Below are positions 20,220 to 21,830 of a DNA stretch of 21,830 nt, piece by piece. Below the pieces are notes generated by a model. It saw nothing but the letters and a program-made list of their open reading frames with translations, did no database searches and was not told where the DNA came from. A program made the position numbers and the translations under genes. The first letter of the stretch is position 1. Every line of letters begins with the position of its first letter. Source of the stretch: an uncultured Collinsella sp. (GTDB lineage: Bacteria > Actinomycetota > Coriobacteriia > Coriobacteriales > Coriobacteriaceae); contig CABSDO010000024.1 of assembly GCA_902476475.1 (NCBI GenBank), forward strand, positions 1 to 21,830. The letters are read 5' to 3'.

Positions 20220-21449
20220 ATGGATCGAAACGAACTCGACCCCAGCGTCCCCAGCGCCACGGAGGTCAAGAAAATTCCCCTCATCATTAAGGTGTACGCC
20301 GTCCTGTGCATCCTGTCCGGCGTGGGCACACTCCCGTCGGTCGCCGCCTTTATGTGGCAGGTCATCACCGCGCTCATCAACGGCAACGCCGCCGAAAAGC
20401 TCGGCGACAATATGCTGGTCTCGGTTGGACTCATCGTCGCCGGCATCATGCTCTCTGCGGCAAGTGCCGTCATCCTGATCATCTTTGGCCTGGACCTTAT
20501 CAAAAACCAGCGCCGCAACGCCGCCCGCCTGTCCTACATCCTTATTGCATTCACCGTCGTCGAGCTTTTGGTCGACGTGATGCTCCAGGGTATCGGGCTC
20601 TTCTTGCTTCGTCCCGCTATTCAGCTCGGTATCCTCATCGCGCTTTCAGCCACCGTCGACCCCACACTGCGCCAGGAGCGCGAACTGCAGCGCCGCCTGC
20701 AGGAGATGCTCGACCGCGACGCCGCCGCCGAGGGCATGCTCGGCCGCGATGAAACCGGCGAGGGCTACATCAAGCTCAACTACTTCAACCTGTTCTGGGT
20801 ATTCCTCGTCTGCTGCGTGCTCGGCCTGATCGCCGAGGACATCTGGCACATGACGGTCGACGACCCGGGCGTCTACCAGGACCGCGCCGGCATGCTGTTT
20901 GGTCCCTTCAGCCCCATCTACGGTTTTGGTGCCGTACTCATGACCATGGTGCTCAACCGCTTTTACAAAAAGAACCCCATCATCATTTTCTTAGTAAGCG
21001 CTGTGCTCGGCGCGAGCTTTGAGGTGTTCGTGGGCTGGTTTATGCAGACCTCATTTGGCGTGGTCTCGTGGAGCTACTCGCACATGAAGCTGTTCGGCAT
21101 GCCCGACCCGCTCGCCGTCCTTACGGGCGGACGCACCTGCACGGGCTTTGCCTGCCTGTGGGGCCTGGGCGGCCTTATCTGGATCAAGCTGTTGCTGCCG
21201 AGGCTGCTCAAGCTCATTAACATGATCCCATGGAAGAGCCGCTACTCCGCAACCGTCATCTTTACCATCATTATGCTGGTCGACGGTGTCATGACGCTGC
21301 AGTCGCTCGACTACTGGTATCAGCGTGTCAACGGCACGGAGCCGGAGATTCCCGTCGCGCAGTTCTACGGCAAGTACTTCGATAACGAGTACATGGAAAA
21401 CCGCTTCCAGAGCATGACTATGAGTCCCAAGGACGCCACGCGCGTGTAG
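20220..21449 (+). CDS. CmpB-family ('putative ABC transporter permease') membrane protein
   Basis: A 409-aa polytopic membrane protein. Residues about 188-365 match the ABC_trans_CmpB-type domain: IAEDIWHMTVDD, DRAGMLFGPFSPIYGFGAVL and GASFEVFVGWFMQ, then several helices. The name is historical; no transport has been shown and no ATPase gene is adjacent. The N-terminal half adds about four further membrane helices (22-50, 64-94, 102-122, 124-146) and an acidic linker (150-182) not usual for the minimal family member. The C-terminus is hydrophilic. AAAGG lies 7 nt before the ATG. Divergent from purF, it appears monocistronic. Confidence 0.8.
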   Translation: MDRNELDPSVPSATEVKKIPLIIKVYAVLCILSGVGTLPSVAAFMWQVITALINGNAAEKLGDNMLVSVGLIVAGIMLSAASAVILIIFGLDLIKNQRRNAARLSYILIAFTVVELLVDVMLQGIGLFLLRPAIQLGILIALSATVDPTLRQERELQRRLQEMLDRDAAAEGMLGRDETGEGYIKLNYFNLFWVFLVCCVLGLIAEDIWHMTVDDPGVYQDRAGMLFGPFSPIYGFGAVLMTMVLNRFYKKNPIIIFLVSAVLGASFEVFVGWFMQTSFGVVSWSYSHMKLFGMPDPLAVLTGGRTCTGFACLWGLGGLIWIKLLLPRLLKLINMIPWKSRYSATVIFTIIMLVDGVMTLQSLDYWYQRVNGTEPEIPVAQFYGKYFDNEYMENRFQSMTMSPKDATRV

Positions 21450-21571
21450 CGACCGGTCCGACCCGTATCATCCCCGCGCATAATGCTCATGTACGGTAAG
21501 GAAGCAAGCAACCGAAAACAAGAGATAGACCGCCAGCACTACACTATTCCGAACCAAAGACCAAAAGATAA

Positions 21572-21613
21572 GCATTGTGGGAAAATCTAAACTTTTGGAT
21601 TTTCCTACAATGC
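21572..21613. repeat. 16-bp inverted repeat
   Basis: GCATTGTGGGAAAATC (21572-21587) pairs with GATTTTCCTACAATGC (21598-21613), with one mismatch (G-U in plus-strand RNA) and a 10-nt loop. CCAAAAG/CTTTTGG (21561-21567, 21592-21598) offers an alternative pairing. It could be a terminator for the CmpB-family gene or the end of a mobile element. Confidence 0.6.
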
Positions 21614-21679
21614 CAACTACGGCGGAATCCCTCCCACTCCTTATATCTTTCTGTATACATTGAATTTGTATTTAGTAAA

Positions 21680-21778
21680 ATGCAGACAACACCACGGATC
21701 GGCTTTTGGCTGGACAATTCCAACCAAACACCACAGCAGACAGCAGAAAACATTCTGAACGCTAGGAAGCCGGTATGA
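21680..21778 (+). pseudogene. Short ORF resembling the C-terminus of a P-loop kinase
   Basis: The frame gives a 32-aa peptide with RIGFWLDNSNQTPQQTAENI. This resembles the 'D-(T/N)-S-x-x-TP-xx-T' C-terminal pattern of small nucleotide or antibiotic kinases, where it is preceded by a P-loop domain that is absent here. It ends in TGA overlapping another ATG (21775) with AGGAAG upstream; that second frame reads only 12 residues. It may be a gene remnant or spurious. Confidence 0.25.
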
Positions 21779-21830
21779 TTGTTACATATAAGGGGAAGAA
21801 AAATTTCTTTTAGGTACTTGCTTTCCTAAA

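Larger units (their letters stand above)
21450..21830. other. AT-rich end region with hairpin and short ORFs
   Basis: No intact gene is seen. The base composition changes sharply from the GC-rich CmpB-family gene to AT-rich DNA, as in the island. It contains the hairpin at 21572-21613 and two short overlapping frames near 21680-21813. Confidence 0.5.

Noticed and set aside
21544..21753. 69-codon minus-strand frame at the right end
   Set aside because: It spans the inverted repeat at 21572-21613, has no ribosome site and no recognisable pattern.

Overview
The window looks like a chromosomal segment from a high-GC anaerobic actinobacterium of the class Coriobacteriia, most like Collinsella. 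This is inferred from gene content and codon style, not from a database match. Supporting points are an electron-bifurcating NfnAB pair, a divergent purF-purM-purN cluster, a CmpB-type membrane protein, Gly/Ala-rich GC-biased housekeeping genes, and many intergenic hairpins with a GGGACA/TGTCCC core.

Layout. 1-2560: a leader and the nfnA-nfnB operon (+), ending in a strong terminator. 2618-6319: a minus-strand polar amino-acid ABC importer (ATPase, Tat/lipoprotein binding protein, two permeases) followed by a cytidylate-kinase-like gene. 6320-6679: a stretch of stacked inverted repeats. 6680-8401: yqeY and a PrsA/SurA-type foldase (-). 8402-8650: a short tandem array of hairpin units. 8651-9992: an orphan PTS IIA gene and a PIN toxin/RelB-like antitoxin pair (-). 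10000-16250: a visibly AT-richer accessory island. It holds an AlbA_2/GHKL gene with palindromic operator candidates, a Crp/Fnr-type regulator, several small genes (two with zinc ribbons, two with membrane segments, one of unknown family, one Tat lipoprotein) and a decayed duplicate. 16305-19923: purN, purM and purF (-). 20220-21449: a CmpB-family membrane protein (+). 21450-21830: AT-rich and mostly non-coding.

The main discovery candidate is in the island. A 16-bp imperfect palindrome (consensus RTTAKCATTTGWTAAY, one site more degenerate) occurs four times: twice upstream of the Crp/Fnr gene, once upstream of the zinc-ribbon/unknown gene pair and once upstream of the lipoprotein gene. In the last two cases the box is followed, in the direction of the gene, by exactly 20 nt and then GATAAT. 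That puts the box centre near -41, the class II activator position of Crp/Fnr proteins. This suggests a small local regulon of undescribed small envelope and zinc-ribbon proteins. The regulator's own promoter region has two boxes separated by a segment with a run of nine C, which could vary in length.

Other points are the family of hairpins that sit directly behind stop codons with different arms but the same core, a 99-nt nested hairpin, an in-frame ORF beyond the stop of a membrane-protein gene, and the relic of a duplicated zinc-ribbon gene.
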